Below are positions 11,463 to 22,332 of a stretch of 64,000 nucleotides of DNA, piece after piece. Made by a program: the position numbers and the translations under genes. The number at the start of each line of letters is the position of its first letter. Position 1 is the stretch's first letter. The stretch is from Heligmosomoides polygyrus polygyrus (taxonomy: Eukaryota > Nematoda > Chromadorea > Rhabditida > Heligmosomidae). The notes under the pieces are model-generated. The model was not told where the DNA came from and did no database searches. It worked only from the letters and a program-made list of their open reading frames with translations. The stretch covers positions 58,740,034-58,804,033 of the forward strand of contig OX377202.1 of the NCBI GenBank assembly GCA_947396885.1, in the 5' to 3' direction.

Positions 11463-11984
11463 AGGGGGTGTTTTTACGTGCCATCAGAATCTAGAGCAGG
11501 TTTTCCCCGATTTTCATGAAGGTTAACGAACAGTGGATGCCTGTAGCTTTTATATGCCGTCTGTGTTGTGGCCAGTCCTAACGTTTCATGCACTTTGCGC
11601 CTGTTTCGTATTGCCTTTTAGGTGAAAACGGTCAGTAATTAACAACTCGCAAGAAAGTTACTCTCCAGAACGTTTGAAAATGCGGGAGAACGCCCGAAAA
11701 TCGTGTAGACATCCCAACGCCTCAAATCTCAACCAGTCAGTTGAAATGCAAAAACACGCCAACGCAGGAGAATCGCCATCGCATGATGCAACGTCGCTAT
11801 CCACTGCGCCCCGATCCGCTTGCCGCACCGGTACCGCTGGCGTACAAAAGACCCCAGAACGGTGGAAGTTGAACCATGACGGTTGGCCGCCGTTTGAATC
11901 GGCCATTAGCGCGAAAGTCAAACGCGCGCTGTCGCTCACGTAATCTTCTGCTGTCTGCGCCCTCTTAGCTTAGAGATCGCGCGT

Positions 11985-12160
11985 CGGCGTCCACGTTGAC
12001 ATTCGACTAATGTCTTGTACGCCCGCGCAGGCACAGTGGTCAAGCGGATCGTGGTGCGGTGGAAGTGCGACCGCTTCATGCGAGGGAGGTGGGGGTTCGG
12101 TTGTCCTCGGTGTGGCATACTTGCAATTCTGCTTACTTCTTGGAATCTGAGGGCTTCGAC
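11985..12160 (+). mobile_element. tRNA-like SINE-type repeat R2, copy 2
   Basis: Contains AAGCGGATCGTGGTGCGGTG, GCTTCATGCGAGGGAGG and the B-box-like GGGGGTTCGG. Homologous to 8310-8460 and, inverted, to 15835-16060. It is followed at 12215-12345 by one unit of the CCCTTCC-type module seen at 15.6 and 60.3 kb. Confidence 0.45.
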
Positions 12161-12884
12161 GCGTACGTAATTTTGGGGCATTTTTTGCGCATTTTTCAAG
12201 CTGGCTGCGCTTCGCCGCTCTTCGAGCGCAGAACCCTGCCGCGGACTCCCCGTTAGCGTCGAAAGGAGTTTCCACACCGGCAGCTTGGATGGCACACACC
12301 CTGGATTTCCTTCCCGGCCTTGTTCTGCGCTCGAAGCGATATTTCTCACACGAGTCAGATGATGAATTGCCATTTAATCGATGTTGTTGACAAACCAGCT
12401 TCTCCAATAGTTCCACTTAATACCATTATTGGACGAGATTTTTAAAATCATCGCCCTTTCATCTCATCAAAAATCGCCTTCCACAGCTCACTATCCGGAA
12501 CTAACATGCCTTCTATACGCGCTTTGTGAAATAAAAATTGGTTGTAAATAATTCCTTCCTCCTTTGAAAAATGTGTTAATGGAACGCATTCGTCGGCCGA
12601 CCCAGCACCGGTCGCAGTAGAGTGCTGCAGTGTCGTGTTCCGCTGTCTGGACTCTAGGACGAGCGAGAAGAGAAGTAGGGGACAATGCAAGGTGAATCCA
12701 TAGTCAGGAGGGCCTGATGGTTCGACGATTAGACGAAAACATGAGTCATGGTCGTCGTCAACTCTGTAACCGTCAAACAATCAGATCGCAAAGCATCGGT
12801 TTCGTGCTCCAGCGCCAACACGAAATTTTCGCGCCAATAGCCGACTCGAACGACAGCCAACCGTCAAGGTACAACGGCCATCCC

Positions 12885-12998
12885 CCAGAACTCGCGAGGC
12901 GCCGATTCCATTGTAACTTCAGGGACCCCCTACCCCTTGGTTTTAACGACTTGGCAAAAAAGACGCACATTTTTTACACTATGTGAGGGGTGGAAATT
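12885..12998 (-). repeat. Inverted-repeat arm R (partner 8195-8310)
   Basis: Reverse complement of the 8195-8310 arm, read here as CGATTCCATTGTAACTTCAG and TTTTAACGACTTGGCAAAAA. A second, shorter inverted pair (11840-11935 with 12825-12900) is nested just inside it. Confidence 0.6.
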
Positions 12999-12999
12999 C

Positions 13000-13990
13000 T
13001 TCCTATATAACTCACTCTCCTCCCCATTCGGAGATACGCTTCAGACCCTTCCTTTGTGAGAGGAACTCTGCGTTCAAAATGACAGTACGAAGCGGGCTGG
13101 TGCCCGCTCGATTATAAGACCGTGGTCGTGGAACACTCAAACGCGGTTTCTGTGCTCTCCTCCGCGTCAGCGGGTTAAATTATTTAAATTCCCAATCTCC
13201 TAGCAGATCTTTAGATGCGTATAAATCTAGGATTTAGCAGAAGCGATAGTAAAACTTGGGAGGCGGAACGTCTACTCAATTCGTCGCGCACACGCTGCCT
13301 GTGCGACGTCGCCAGCTATTCGCTGGCGGTGCGGACGACAAATTCCATCAGAGGGCGTCTCGCTGCCTGGTATTGCTTAAACTTGCGAGCGCGAACTGGC
13401 TACTGGGAATTTTTGCTGTTGACTAACGGTTTCTTACTATTAACAGAAAATTAGTGATAATAATATATCTGTTAGACTAAGGTCAATAGTAGAATTCTTA
13501 TTTATTCCATTTGCACGTCAGATTGAACACTTTTCACGTCAAATTTGACATTTCTCACGTCGAATTAGACGTTATCTATAATTTGATATTCTAAACTAAC
13601 TTGTTGCTTTGAAATCATATTAAACGTCTTCCAAATCAAAACGACCGTCTTTCGGTCAAACTAGAGGACCTCCAAGAAGAGTGGAATAGCTTTTTGTTGA
13701 AGCAGATTTCAATATAATTTTTTGAAACGTTTTAGTTGACATGCGCGAATGTAATAATTTTTTGTTTTAATTTTGAATTTTTAATTTTGTTTTAAAGCCC
13801 TACAATCACTTAGTGTGTTGAAAATGGATCGCGCCATGCATTCAATTACCGATATTCGATTGCGTTTTTATTTGATTGATGGTCTGAGTAAAGCTCACAT
13901 GAAGCGTCAGAGTGAAGATATGTGTACTCTTTATAATTGTTTTTGTTTTGTCGTTTGCGGTATGAAACTGCATGCAACCAAACATCGTGA
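13000..13990. other. Unassigned intronic stretch with 21-bp minisatellite remnant
   Basis: A half copy of the TGTGCTCTCCTCCGCG palindrome lies at 13149. At 13515-13575 about three degenerate units of a CACGTCAAATTNGACAYTTT repeat match the 19474-19600 array. No gene is supported. Confidence 0.5.
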
Positions 13991-14137
13991 CGTCTTAAGG
14001 CTCCCACACACTTGCGGCGGGCGGCGAAAACGACGAGTCACTCCGCTCCCTGCCGCGAAAGGCTGAGCCCAGACGGTCTCTGCGGCGCCGAAACGGCGCG
14101 AAATCAGCGGGGATGGCAATAATGATGTGAATCATTA

Positions 14138-14756
14138 TAGGCCCATGCACACTTGCGACACCGCGGCGCGGCAAGTGGGGCGACGGCTACCTCCGCGAAA
14201 TCCGGCGGTCGCGTTAGAGCACCGTTTTAGGCAACGGGACCGACGTCCCCGTGGATGTCGCGCCGCCAGGAATGGTTTGAACCATTCCAGTCTGCGGCAC
14301 TCAGCGCGGCGTCGCCTGCGATAGCCGCCGCGACAGCCGCAAGAGTGTGCATCCCCCCTCCCTGCGGCACGTGTCGCAGTGTCGTGCCGCGGCCGTCGCG
14401 GCCCTATGCTTCATCATGGCCGTGCCGCGCTGTCGCAGAAGTGTGCATGGGCCTTATTGCACTCTTCTGCGACAGCGCGGCACGGCCATGATGAAGGATA
14501 GAGCCGCGACGGGCGCGACGCGACATAACGACACGGGCCGGAGAGAGGGACATGCAAACTTTTGCGGCTATCGCCGGCGATGCCGCGCTGAGTGCCGCAG
14601 GGTGGAATGGTTCAAATCATTTCTAGCGGCGCGACATGCACTGGGACGTCGGTCCCGTTGCCTATAACCATGCTCTAACGCGACCGCCGGATTTCGTGGA
14701 GCTGACCGTCGCTGCTCTTTCCGCGCCGCGGTGTCGCAGAAGTGTGCATGGGCCTA
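14138..14756. mobile_element. 619-bp foldback MITE with TA duplication
   Basis: The ends TAGGCCCATGCACACTT and complement AAGTGTGCATGGGCCTA are flanked by TA at 14136-14137 and 14757-14758. The whole element is an imperfect palindrome with its centre near 14455, where GCACTCTTCTGCGACAGCG faces its mirror. The DNA is GC-rich and lacks a transposase. TA duplication points to mobilisation by a Tc1/mariner-type transposase. Confidence 0.85.
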
Positions 14757-14759
14757 TAG

Positions 14760-14880
14760 GCCTTCGAGCGACGCGACGCCACATATGGTAGCCGCATTAA
14801 TTGAGTGACGCAATCGATCAATTTGGCCACCGTGCCGTTGCATCGTTCGGCATAGGAAGTATAAGCGGGCTTTAGACGAG
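14760..14880. mobile_element. Truncated MITE sharing the GCAATCGATCAATTTGGCC core
   Basis: Directly abuts the 14138-14756 foldback. It contains CGACGCGACGCCAC and GACGCAATCGATCAATTTGG, which also occur in the 53.8 kb MITE, and ends with GGAAGTATAAGCGGGCTTTA. The matching left end is absent, so one end has been lost. Confidence 0.6.
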
Positions 14881-14889
14881 GACATGGCG

Positions 14890-15470
14890 TAATCTCTTTT
14901 ACGGCACAAAAAAATGGCCGCCTTTCTGATCTTTAAAACTGTCTTTGAACCATTATTTTTCTCAAAAAAATTAGATTGCTATAAAATTTCAAACAATCTC
15001 TTCACTTATTTAATAAATAAATTATATCTTCAAGGGAGTCACTCTAAAAATTGTCGCACAAAAATTATTCCAACCCTTTTAGAGGGTCTCCAGTTTAACG
15101 GGGAAGGAGCTCCTTCTGATTTGGAAGATGTTCAGCATAATTTCATAAGCGTTAGGCCTGTTCAGAAGAGTGTCCAATTTGGCGTGAAAAACGACGTGAA
15201 CATTGTATATGTAGACTGAAACATGGTTCAACAACAAACAGCAAGGGCTTGACGACGGTTGGTAATTTGCCAACGATGGCTAATCGGAGCGGGACCTACG
15301 CGCACGGAGCCTGCAAGTCATATGCGTTTTCGTCGCGCCATCGCGGGCTTGCCGTGAGCGACGGCGTAGCGGCCAAAATTGAGTACACCAACCGCACTCG
15401 TAAGAATTCGCTATCAGAGCAAGAAAATTTGAAAAATCATTTCACCGCTTATTAATCGGAGAAACCAGTA
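14890..15470. other. Unassigned intronic stretch
   Basis: An AT-rich left half, then a GC-richer part. One unit of the GTCCAATTTGGCGTGAAAA minisatellite word occurs at about 15170. The 101-codon ORF at 14914 has no recognised domain. Confidence 0.4.
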
Positions 15471-15567
15471 AATGCGCCGCGGACAGGATTATAAACGACC
15501 GATATCAGGACCGGCTCACCGTAACCTTAGGCGTCGGGTGAGACGTCCATTGTGCAATCGGAGAACA

Positions 15568-15790
15568 AGGCTAGGGAAGGGACTTCATGGTGTGCCATAC
15601 AAGCTGCTCGTATGGAGACTGCTTTCTTCGCTCAGGGGGAGTTCGCGGCTGGGTTCTGCGCTCTTCGAACGCAGAGCCAGGCTAGGGAAGGTGCTCCAGG
15701 GTATGTGACATACAAGCTGCTCGTAGGGAAACTGCTTTCGTCGCTCAGGGGAGTCAGCGGCTGGGTTCTACGCTCTTCGAGCGGCGAAGC
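15568..15790 (-). repeat. Tandem pair of CCCTTCCCTAGCC modules
   Basis: Each unit, read on the minus strand, has a CTGCGCTC..GAGCGCAG hairpin, a CAGCGACGAAAGCAG-like part, GAGCAGCTTGTATG and then CCCTTCCCTAGCC. The same two-unit layout is found on the + strand at 60237-60420 and a single unit at 12215-12345. Confidence 0.65.
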
Positions 15791-15834
15791 GCATACGGCT
15801 GGAACAATGCGCAAGAAACGCGCAACGTCGTGTA

Positions 15835-16060
15835 GACGTCGAAACCTCCCAGATCTCAAATATTCAGCTGAAGTGCAAGAACGCCGCGCCGTCCGGGAAC
15901 CGAACCCCCGACATCCCTCGCACAAGGTAAACCCTCTACCTACCTCACCACGACCCACTTGCATACGGTGCCATCGCGAGCGCACAAGACATCGATCGGA
16001 CGTCAGCGTGGACGCCGACGCGCGACCTCTGAGCCAGGAGGGTGCAGACAGCAAAAGTCT
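15835..16060 (-). mobile_element. tRNA-like SINE-type repeat R2, copy 3
   Basis: On the minus strand it reads GTGGTGAGGTAGGTAGAGGG and then CGGGGGTTCGGTTCCCGG, a strong B-box-like word. Homologous to 8310-8460 and 11985-12160. Confidence 0.5.
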
Positions 16061-16453
16061 CGGCGCGACCCGCACTGCGGTTACGGTGAGCCGGTCCTGA
16101 TATCCGCCGATTATAATTGTCTGCGCCGCGGTTCAACAAACATGATGTACTGAGCTAATGCGTGGCGCAACTTTATCCTGTGACGCACTAAAAGGTCTCA
16201 GATTTTCTATTAGGCTGTCGGAAAGTCATGCAACAAAATTTTCAATCATTTTTCAAGATTTAACAAAACCTGTGACGGTCTGACTTAGTTCTACAGGCTC
16301 ATAACCCAGTCATCCAGAACATAATGTCATGCATTCTAGCATATCCTACTATGTATGAAAGAGTAGTGTGTGTGCGCGCGCATGCGTGCGTGTTTCCGTC
16401 CGTCTGTTCGTCACAACTGGAGTTGTGATTTGTGAACTGAAGTTGGGACATTC

Positions 16454-17534
16454 CATAACGAAGAGATATTATGACGCGGACTGTTATCTTCCGCCACTGC
16501 TTCCAGTGAATATGAATTAATTAACAACTTTATTTACAGAGTGTACCAAACGTAGACAAGATTTTCTGTCATGATTATAAAGCAGCCAACAATTCGAGAA
16601 AACAACAACTAAATTACAATAATACAAACATTAAGGTAGATCAAGTTCAAGTGGTTTCGTAGTGGTCTCCTTTGGAGTGGATGCACAGGGCCAAACGCTT
16701 CGCGAGGTTTGGGGGCGATGGGCCGCAGGTCATCAGGAAACAATCGTTCCCAGTCCTGGCGTTAGGATTCCTTCAGGGACTGGAGACTGCGGTGGCGCTT
16801 GACGACGACGTAATCTTGAAAATGCCCACACACTATAGTCCACCGGATTCAAATCCGGAGAATACGGCGGCCATTCCGAAGGCGTGATCGAATCGGGAAA
16901 ATTGGCCTTGCACACACCTGCGTAGTCTTCGCCCTATGTTCGGGTGCAGGGTCCAGTTGAAACGTCCAATGGACATCACCGAAGTGCTACTGAACCCACT
17001 GAAGAACTACGGACTCGAGAATGTCTCGCTGGTGCACATCTTTTTCGATTTTCACTCCTTCATCACGAAGACCAGAGGGGTCCTGCCAGTGGTATGATTC
17101 CGCCCCAAATCATGGGCGATTTTGAGTTCTGGCGGTGTTCGATGATAGCAGAGCTGCTTGGAGCCCTCTATAGACTAGATCTTATCATTTTGGCGATTGT
17201 GCGCCTGCTCCGCGGTGAACAGCTTCGCATCTGTGAACAGAATCTGTTCCCATATACGTCCTGCGGCCCATCGCCCCCAAACTTTGCGAAACGTTTGGCC
17301 CTTTGCATCGCTCCAAGGGTGGTCACTTCGAAACCACTTCAAGATGGTGTACCTTAATGTTTGTGTTGTTGTAAATTAGTCGTCGTTTTTTCGAATTGCT
17401 GGTTGTTTTATAATTATGACAGAAAATCTTGTCTACGTTTGGTGCACCCTGTAAATAAAGTTGTTAAGTAATTCATATTCACTGGAAGCAGTGACGGAAG
17501 ATAACAGTCCGCGTCATAATATCTCTGCGTTATG
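16454..17534. mobile_element. Palindromic TIR element split at its dyad axis
   Basis: The outer arms 16454-16536 and 17454-17534 are near-perfect reverse complements (CATAACGAAGAGATATTATG at the left end) and would form a 164 bp palindrome with CTTTATTTAAATAAAG at the centre. A separate TA-flanked element (16537-17451) sits exactly at this centre. Either a MITE palindrome was hit at its axis or the whole unit is one long-arm inverted repeat of about 280 bp per arm. Confidence 0.75.
16537..17451 (-). mobile_element. 915-bp Tc1/mariner-superfamily derivative with decayed transposase
   Basis: The ends CAGAGTGTACCAAACGTAGA and complement TCTACGTTTGGTGCACCCTG are flanked by TA (16535-16536 and 17452-17453). 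The minus strand keeps parts of a DDE/D transposase: ILFTDAKLFTAEQAHN with the first catalytic Asp (FTDAK, normally SDEK), and WPPYSPDLNPVDYSVW with the third acidic residue as Asp. Stops and frame changes separate the pieces. The internal ends (16676-16735 and 17250-17330) are inverted duplicates of the same transposase codons, so this is a rearranged hairpin derivative rather than a simple deletion. Confidence 0.75.
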
Positions 17535-17960
17535 CGCAATGCAATCTAATTTGGCGATGCATCATGGGGAGAGTTTGTGGACGTATTTGACTTACAATGC
17601 GGTAGTCGGCCACTGTGCAAATCAGAACTCCGTGCTTCCTGACGAAATCTAGTTCCAGTTCACTGGTGCCGTAAAGACGGGAGGCTAGACTGTTTCTTAG
17701 TTCCCACTTGGTCGAGAGGGGAGCCGCTGCTTGAAATGAAATAGAACATAAATAGGTCCTCTCAGAGAGCACGTTACAAAACACTGTCCTCATGTAGGCC
17801 ATTTCGTTGTGATGTCTTTGTGTAATGTAAATATGCGAAAAGCTTTATAAACGACAGTTCTTGATGAGGAGACGAGAGTTGCAAATTTCAGATTACAAGA
17901 TGTCTCGTCTGTCTTGGGAGCCACCGAAAACAGTGATCACATGGATATGAAGGAAACGGA

Positions 17961-18160
17961 NNNNNNNNNNNNNNNNNNNNNNNNNNNNNNNNNNNNNNNN
18001 NNNNNNNNNNNNNNNNNNNNNNNNNNNNNNNNNNNNNNNNNNNNNNNNNNNNNNNNNNNNNNNNNNNNNNNNNNNNNNNNNNNNNNNNNNNNNNNNNNNN
18101 NNNNNNNNNNNNNNNNNNNNNNNNNNNNNNNNNNNNNNNNNNNNNNNNNNNNNNNNNNNN
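17961..18160. other. Assembly gap (200 N)
   Basis: Exactly 200 unknown bases, a standard scaffold-gap placeholder. Conceptual ORFs that cross it are meaningless. Confidence 0.99.
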
Positions 18161-18238
18161 AGGCAAACTCGTTTACCGTTAGGGAATATTGGCGCCTGCA
18201 TAACATGCTTTGTTGATGTTGATGTTTATGCTGATATA

Positions 18239-19421
18239 TTAGGTAATCCAACAAGTAATGTCGTTTTTTCATCCTTGACTTCAATTGAACAAATTTTCAA
18301 CAAAACTTCATTCAGCCAACAATATATGTGGACATAGTATTTTGAATATCCTCCAAACTTTTAAATGTCTTTCCACTAGGAAATGCTGTAGAGACCGGAA
18401 TAAGCGGTAGTCCGAGGGTACGGGATCGGGAGAATGCGGTGAATGAGGCAGAACCTCCCATCCTAATTCGTTGATTTTTTCCAGCGTCCGTTTTGCACAG
18501 TGCTGTCTTGCATTGTCGTGATGGAGAATTACGCCCTTTCTGTTGACGATCGCCGGATACTTTTCCAGTAAAGCTTCGTTCGCTCGATCAAATTACTCAC
18601 TGTAAAAGTCTGCGTCAATGGTCTGTCTAGGTTTAAGCACTTCAAAGTGGACAATTCCACGGATATTCCACCAAACACAAAGGAGTGCCTTTCTGAGATG
18701 AATATTTGATCTCGCAGTACTCCTTGGTTGTTCATTTCTGGTAAGCCACTGCTTTTTGCGTTTCGGACTATCGTACAAGAACCATTTTTAGTCTACTGTG
18801 ACAATCGATCACAAAACGGGTCTGTTCGGGGTCGCTGAAGCAGTGCGTTGCAAAGCGTCGATCGGTTGGCACGGTTCTTGGCGGATACGGCGCGGTGCCC
18901 AAACACCTGCTCTGCATACCTTGCCAACTTGGCGTAGATGAAGATGATGGTTGATTTAGGCTCGTTGAGAGTACTCGAAGGTTCCTCCACTGTTTGACAA
19001 CGATTCGCTTCCAGTTCTGCCATCAGCATGTCGTTGTCAAATGTTAGCGGCCTTCCTGATCGAGAGGAGTCGGTGAGGTCAAAATTACCGGATTTGAACT
19101 TGAAAAACCACGCCGGCATTTACGAACGTCTGGATTGTATCTGGATCTACATCGCAGATATTTTTGGTAGCAACCGTCGCGTTACTTCCCTTCCGAAATT
19201 CGAACAGCATGCAATGCCGAATATACTCCTCTGAGATTTGTCAGGCCATTTTACCTGAACTTGCAAGCTAGCAATGAAAGAATGGTAGATTCTAAAAGAG
19301 CAAGTCTCATTTACCTTAGAATCACTTTGGTGCACCTTCGAAATACATGAGTCTGCCGATCTGCCGACAAATAATGAGTTAAAACCGTAGTGCACAAAAA
19401 AACGACATCACTTATTGGATG

Positions 19422-19426
<5 letters not shown>
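18239..19426 (-). mobile_element. Decayed mariner, near full length
   Basis: The ends TTAGGTAATCCAACAAGTAA (18239) and ACTTATTGGATGACCTTA (19426) fit mariner inverted repeats. The minus strand encodes a broken mariner transposase. The N-terminal helix-turn-helix region includes WFFKFKSGNFDLTDSSRSGR and a DPFCDRLSQ segment; then come WFLYDSPKRKKQWL and the ALLCVWWNIRGIVHFEVL block of the DD34D catalytic core. At least two frame changes are needed and no intact third-Asp block was found. The right end runs into a (TA)n tract. Confidence 0.8.

Positions 19427-19466
<40 letters not shown>
19425..19466. repeat. (TA)n microsatellite
   Basis: About 40 bp of alternating TA directly beside the mariner right end. 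TA tracts are natural mariner targets. Confidence 0.95.
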
Positions 19467-19467
<1 letters not shown>

Positions 19468-19473
19468 ATTTTC

Positions 19474-19600
19474 AGGTCGAATTGGACACTTTTCAAATCA
19501 AATTAGACACTTTTCAAGTCGAATTGGACATTTTCAAATCAAATTGGACACTTTTCACATCAAATTGGACACTTTTCACGTCAAATTGGACACTCTTCTA
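19474..19600 (+). repeat. 21-bp minisatellite (ACTTTTCACATCAAATTGGAC)
   Basis: About six head-to-tail units of 21 bp with few changes, open in more than one frame because 21 is a multiple of three. Degenerate copies of the same unit occur at 13515-13575, near 15170 and near 37215-37290, all next to inverted-repeat elements. Confidence 0.85.
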
Positions 19601-19739
19601 AGCTCGCCTAAGACTTTTTAAATCAAAGAGAACTTTCCGAATTGCAAAAACCTTTCTACAGGTTGAACTACAGACTCAATAAAATGGTTAGAAAACATTT
19701 TTGTTCGAGGAAAATTTAGAATAACCTTTTTTTTGCACA

Positions 19740-21427
19740 ATATTTGGTCAAGCAGGGCTGAGAACGACCTGTGAGCCTCAACCTCAACAGGTGCAGCTCT
19801 TCTGGGAGCTCCCACTGGTGACTTCCTGCTGATGTGCACCACCTTGCTACGTGGCCTTTTCTGCCACACCTGTAGCATTTTACGCCGTTTTCCGAGTTGC
19901 CCGCTCCGTTTTTACCCATATCGCCCCTCTGCAGTCTGTTTCTTTCTCCTAGGCTATTACATGCTCCTGCGCGGGCCTCAGTACGCCTTACGTCACCACT
20001 TTCTTTATGGGGTAACATATTTTCGCGCATTCTGTGCCTCTCGCTTCTTGCAACACTGCGCCCTGGTTCATCTCACTAGCCCTCTTTCTAGTTCTTTCCA
20101 ACCTTAGGGCCACTTCCTTTACATTTTCGTGTGCTTCCTTCCTGTCCGCTCTCTCTAATGCTTCTGACAGGACATAACTGCCTTCCCAATGTGCAAGTTG
20201 ATTAAAGAGGATTTCCGCCTTCTGGAGCGACGTGCATTCTGGCGTAGAGTCTGGGAATGCTTTGTTGGCCATCTTTCCTGATACCAAGCAGAACTCGCTC
20301 ACTGATTGCCTGTCTCATATAGCTAACTTCCGCAGCTTGGTCATTGCCTTTACACAGGCGTTGTTGTCATCCTCTTTTAGACGGTCTTCCATAGCTCTCA
20401 CAACGTCATCGAATGTACCAGCCTTGACGTTATGCGGTAGTGTCTCAAAAATGGTTAAGGCATCCTTCCGCAACATGCCTTCCAACAATTGGATCAGGCT
20501 TTTATCGTCCCATAACCGTTTAGGGTACTTAACCAAAAACGAGTTAATGAACCTCTTAAAGCTCTCCTTTTCTCTCGCTCTGAACGGTTGTAGCTCAGGA
20601 AGACTACTCGCCTCCATGTACTCAATGAAGGCGTTATTAGTTTGTTGCTCTCTCGCTATCACTCTCACGTGAAATAGGGTACTCACCGATGCCCCACATA
20701 TGAGGCGCCGGCTCCCTTCTCGGCTCGCAGTTTTGCGTGTGCGACGGCAAGCAACAGGTATCCGTCCCATTCCTCGAGTCGTGAGAGGTCGACTGCAACA
20801 ATGAACCTGTTTGGCTGCCGATTGCTTCAAATTTTTGCCAACGCTGTGCGTGTTTAGATGGAGTATGATTTCTGTCCTCACCTCCATTAAAGTTGCCGTG
20901 CGCCTGAAGGTCGGTGCCCATTTGCTTGATTCTGTCTGCCAGCTCGGACATCTGCAATTGCTTATGATGAAGCTCTTTCTGCAATTCTGAAATCAGATTT
21001 TATTTGGCCATCCACGTTTCACTGATCGCAGCCACTTCGTTCTCAAGTGCCTCTACCGACTGGCATCCTAGCCGAGAGCATAACGCTCTCATCCGAGCCT
21101 CTACTTCTAGCTTACTAGGGAAGGGTTTCGACCTCCCATGGAACTTCAAGATGGGACCAGGATCATTAGAAAGAGCTCGGAATGCTGATTACGAATTTGG
21201 GTGTTAAAATTGCAAAATGAAATTCCTGAGCGAGTTATGGCCTGCCGAATGCGACGGGCCTCACCACAGGCAGGCCGTGCGATGCACCTGGCGCGAGAAT
21301 GGTGAGTCATCGGGGCCCCGTAAAAGGGGACCGCCAGCTGCGGTGGTGCCATAGGGGTATGCTCCTCCTCGTCAGGTGCGACGTCGTTGGTTCGGTCCCC
21401 ATTGCTGCCTGCTTTTTTGCACGCCAT
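19740..21427 (-). pseudogene. LTR-retrotransposon Gag with CCHC zinc knuckle
   Basis: The minus strand begins at ATG (21427, MACKKAGSNGDRTND) and reads through several frames. A coiled-coil region (LHHKQLQMSELADRIKQMG) is followed by the capsid-like domain with LPELQPFRAREKESFKRFI, KYPKRLWDDKSLIQLLEG and ALTIFETLPHNVKAGTFDDV. It ends with the nucleocapsid knuckle CYRCGRKGHVARWC (C-x2-C-x4-H-x4-C), which binds element RNA. At least four frame changes are required. No protease or polymerase follows in the window. Gypsy-like by layout; inactive as read. Its 5' part is duplicated in inverted orientation at 22333-22748. Confidence 0.8.
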
Positions 21428-21533
21428 AATTTATCTTCGAAATGATCATTTGTTCTGAATTATGACACGTATTTGATTAAATAGCGAGGAAAACTACCAT
21501 ACACGCTTGTAAAAATGCTTGAAGGCAAGAAAC
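21117..21533 (-). repeat. Inverted gag duplication, left arm
   Basis: 5' leader plus the first part of gag on the minus strand. The same sequence, about 90 percent alike, stands on the + strand at 22333-22748. The inner ends read CCAGTTTCTTGCCTTCAAGC on both arms. Confidence 0.85.
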
Positions 21534-21736
21534 TGGTCGCTGATTCAACCTCTAGACGTTTTTTTCTTTCTTTTCTATCGCAGATTTACCGTATGTTTTG
21601 TGCCCCTAGGTTCTCAAACTTTTTAGAATACTCGTTGCATAAGGCAGCGTACATCGATAATCACCCAGGTGTGTTTGTCACTCCTGGTGAATATTTGTTT
21701 GATCTTGCTACAATTGACTGTAACCTCCCAGTTCGA

Positions 21737-22100
21737 CGCTCTTGAAACCTGGGCATCTTGGACGTAAGTTCTTTAAAAAAATCCTTTTACACCTTCCAGG
21801 TTTGGTAAATCTTTATTGCGGCCGACGTTTCGACGAACTCGTCTTTCTCAAGGCCTGAAAGAAGCTCGAAATGTTTTTGATTCTGTGAAATTCACTGGAT
21901 CAAAAACATCGCGTCCACCTCTTTACCAGGAACAACATGCTCCCAGGAGTACTAGGAGACCCCACCACATCTTGCATACGAACTCACCGTTCCCTTCAGC
22001 GCAAAGAAACCGGATCAACTGACCACCATGGAGCAAGTGAGACCTACTGGTATGGTCGAGTATACTGCTTCCAGTGCCAGAGAGTCGAAATGTGCACAAA
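21737..22100 (+). repeat. Dispersed repeat R3, copy 1
   Basis: Starts TTGAAACCTGGGCATCTTGG, includes CGACGTTTCGACGAACTCGT and CAAGGCCTGAAAGAAGCTCG, and ends around GAGCAAGTGAGACCTAC. A second copy lies at 39212-39560. No coding potential; element type unknown. Confidence 0.65.
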
Positions 22101-22332
22101 GCAGTGTACGCGATCTCACAGCCCGCACAAACGGATTGACAATTGACTGTTTTGCTGCTGGTTGTAGAGAGGCTGCATGTATAAGAAGTGCAGTGTGTGA
22201 GCAACATGTCTGCTTCACACATTTTTTTGCTTTGTTCCACGAATGCCAAGGTTGTTAGAAACACTTCTAGTTGTTCAATATATGATTTGGACTCTACTTG
22301 CGCAAAATAGTTAATAAAAATTTGACCATACC

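Larger units (their letters stand above)
15474..16131. mobile_element. 660-bp TIR element carrying tandem modules and a SINE-like segment
   Basis: The left end GATATCAGGACCGGCTCACC (with GCGCCGCGGACAG outside it) is matched by the reverse complement at 16080-16131, giving terminal inverted repeats of about 50 bp. Inside are two tandem copies of a roughly 110 bp module (15568-15790) that includes GGCTAGGGAAGG and CTGCGCTCTTCGAACGCAG, and an inverted R2 segment (15835-16060). No transposase is present. Confidence 0.7.

Noticed and set aside
12448..12780. 110-codon minus ORF with a gene-like C-terminal end
   Set aside because: It lies within inverted repeats of the 8-13 kb cluster, has no splice context or recognised domain, and much of it overlaps duplicated palindromic sequence.
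14127..14667. Arg/Ala-rich ORFs on the + strand
   Set aside because: Products of the GC-rich 619 bp palindromic MITE; composition only, no domain.
17888..18284. ORFs across the first N gap
   Set aside because: They consist mainly of unknown residues.
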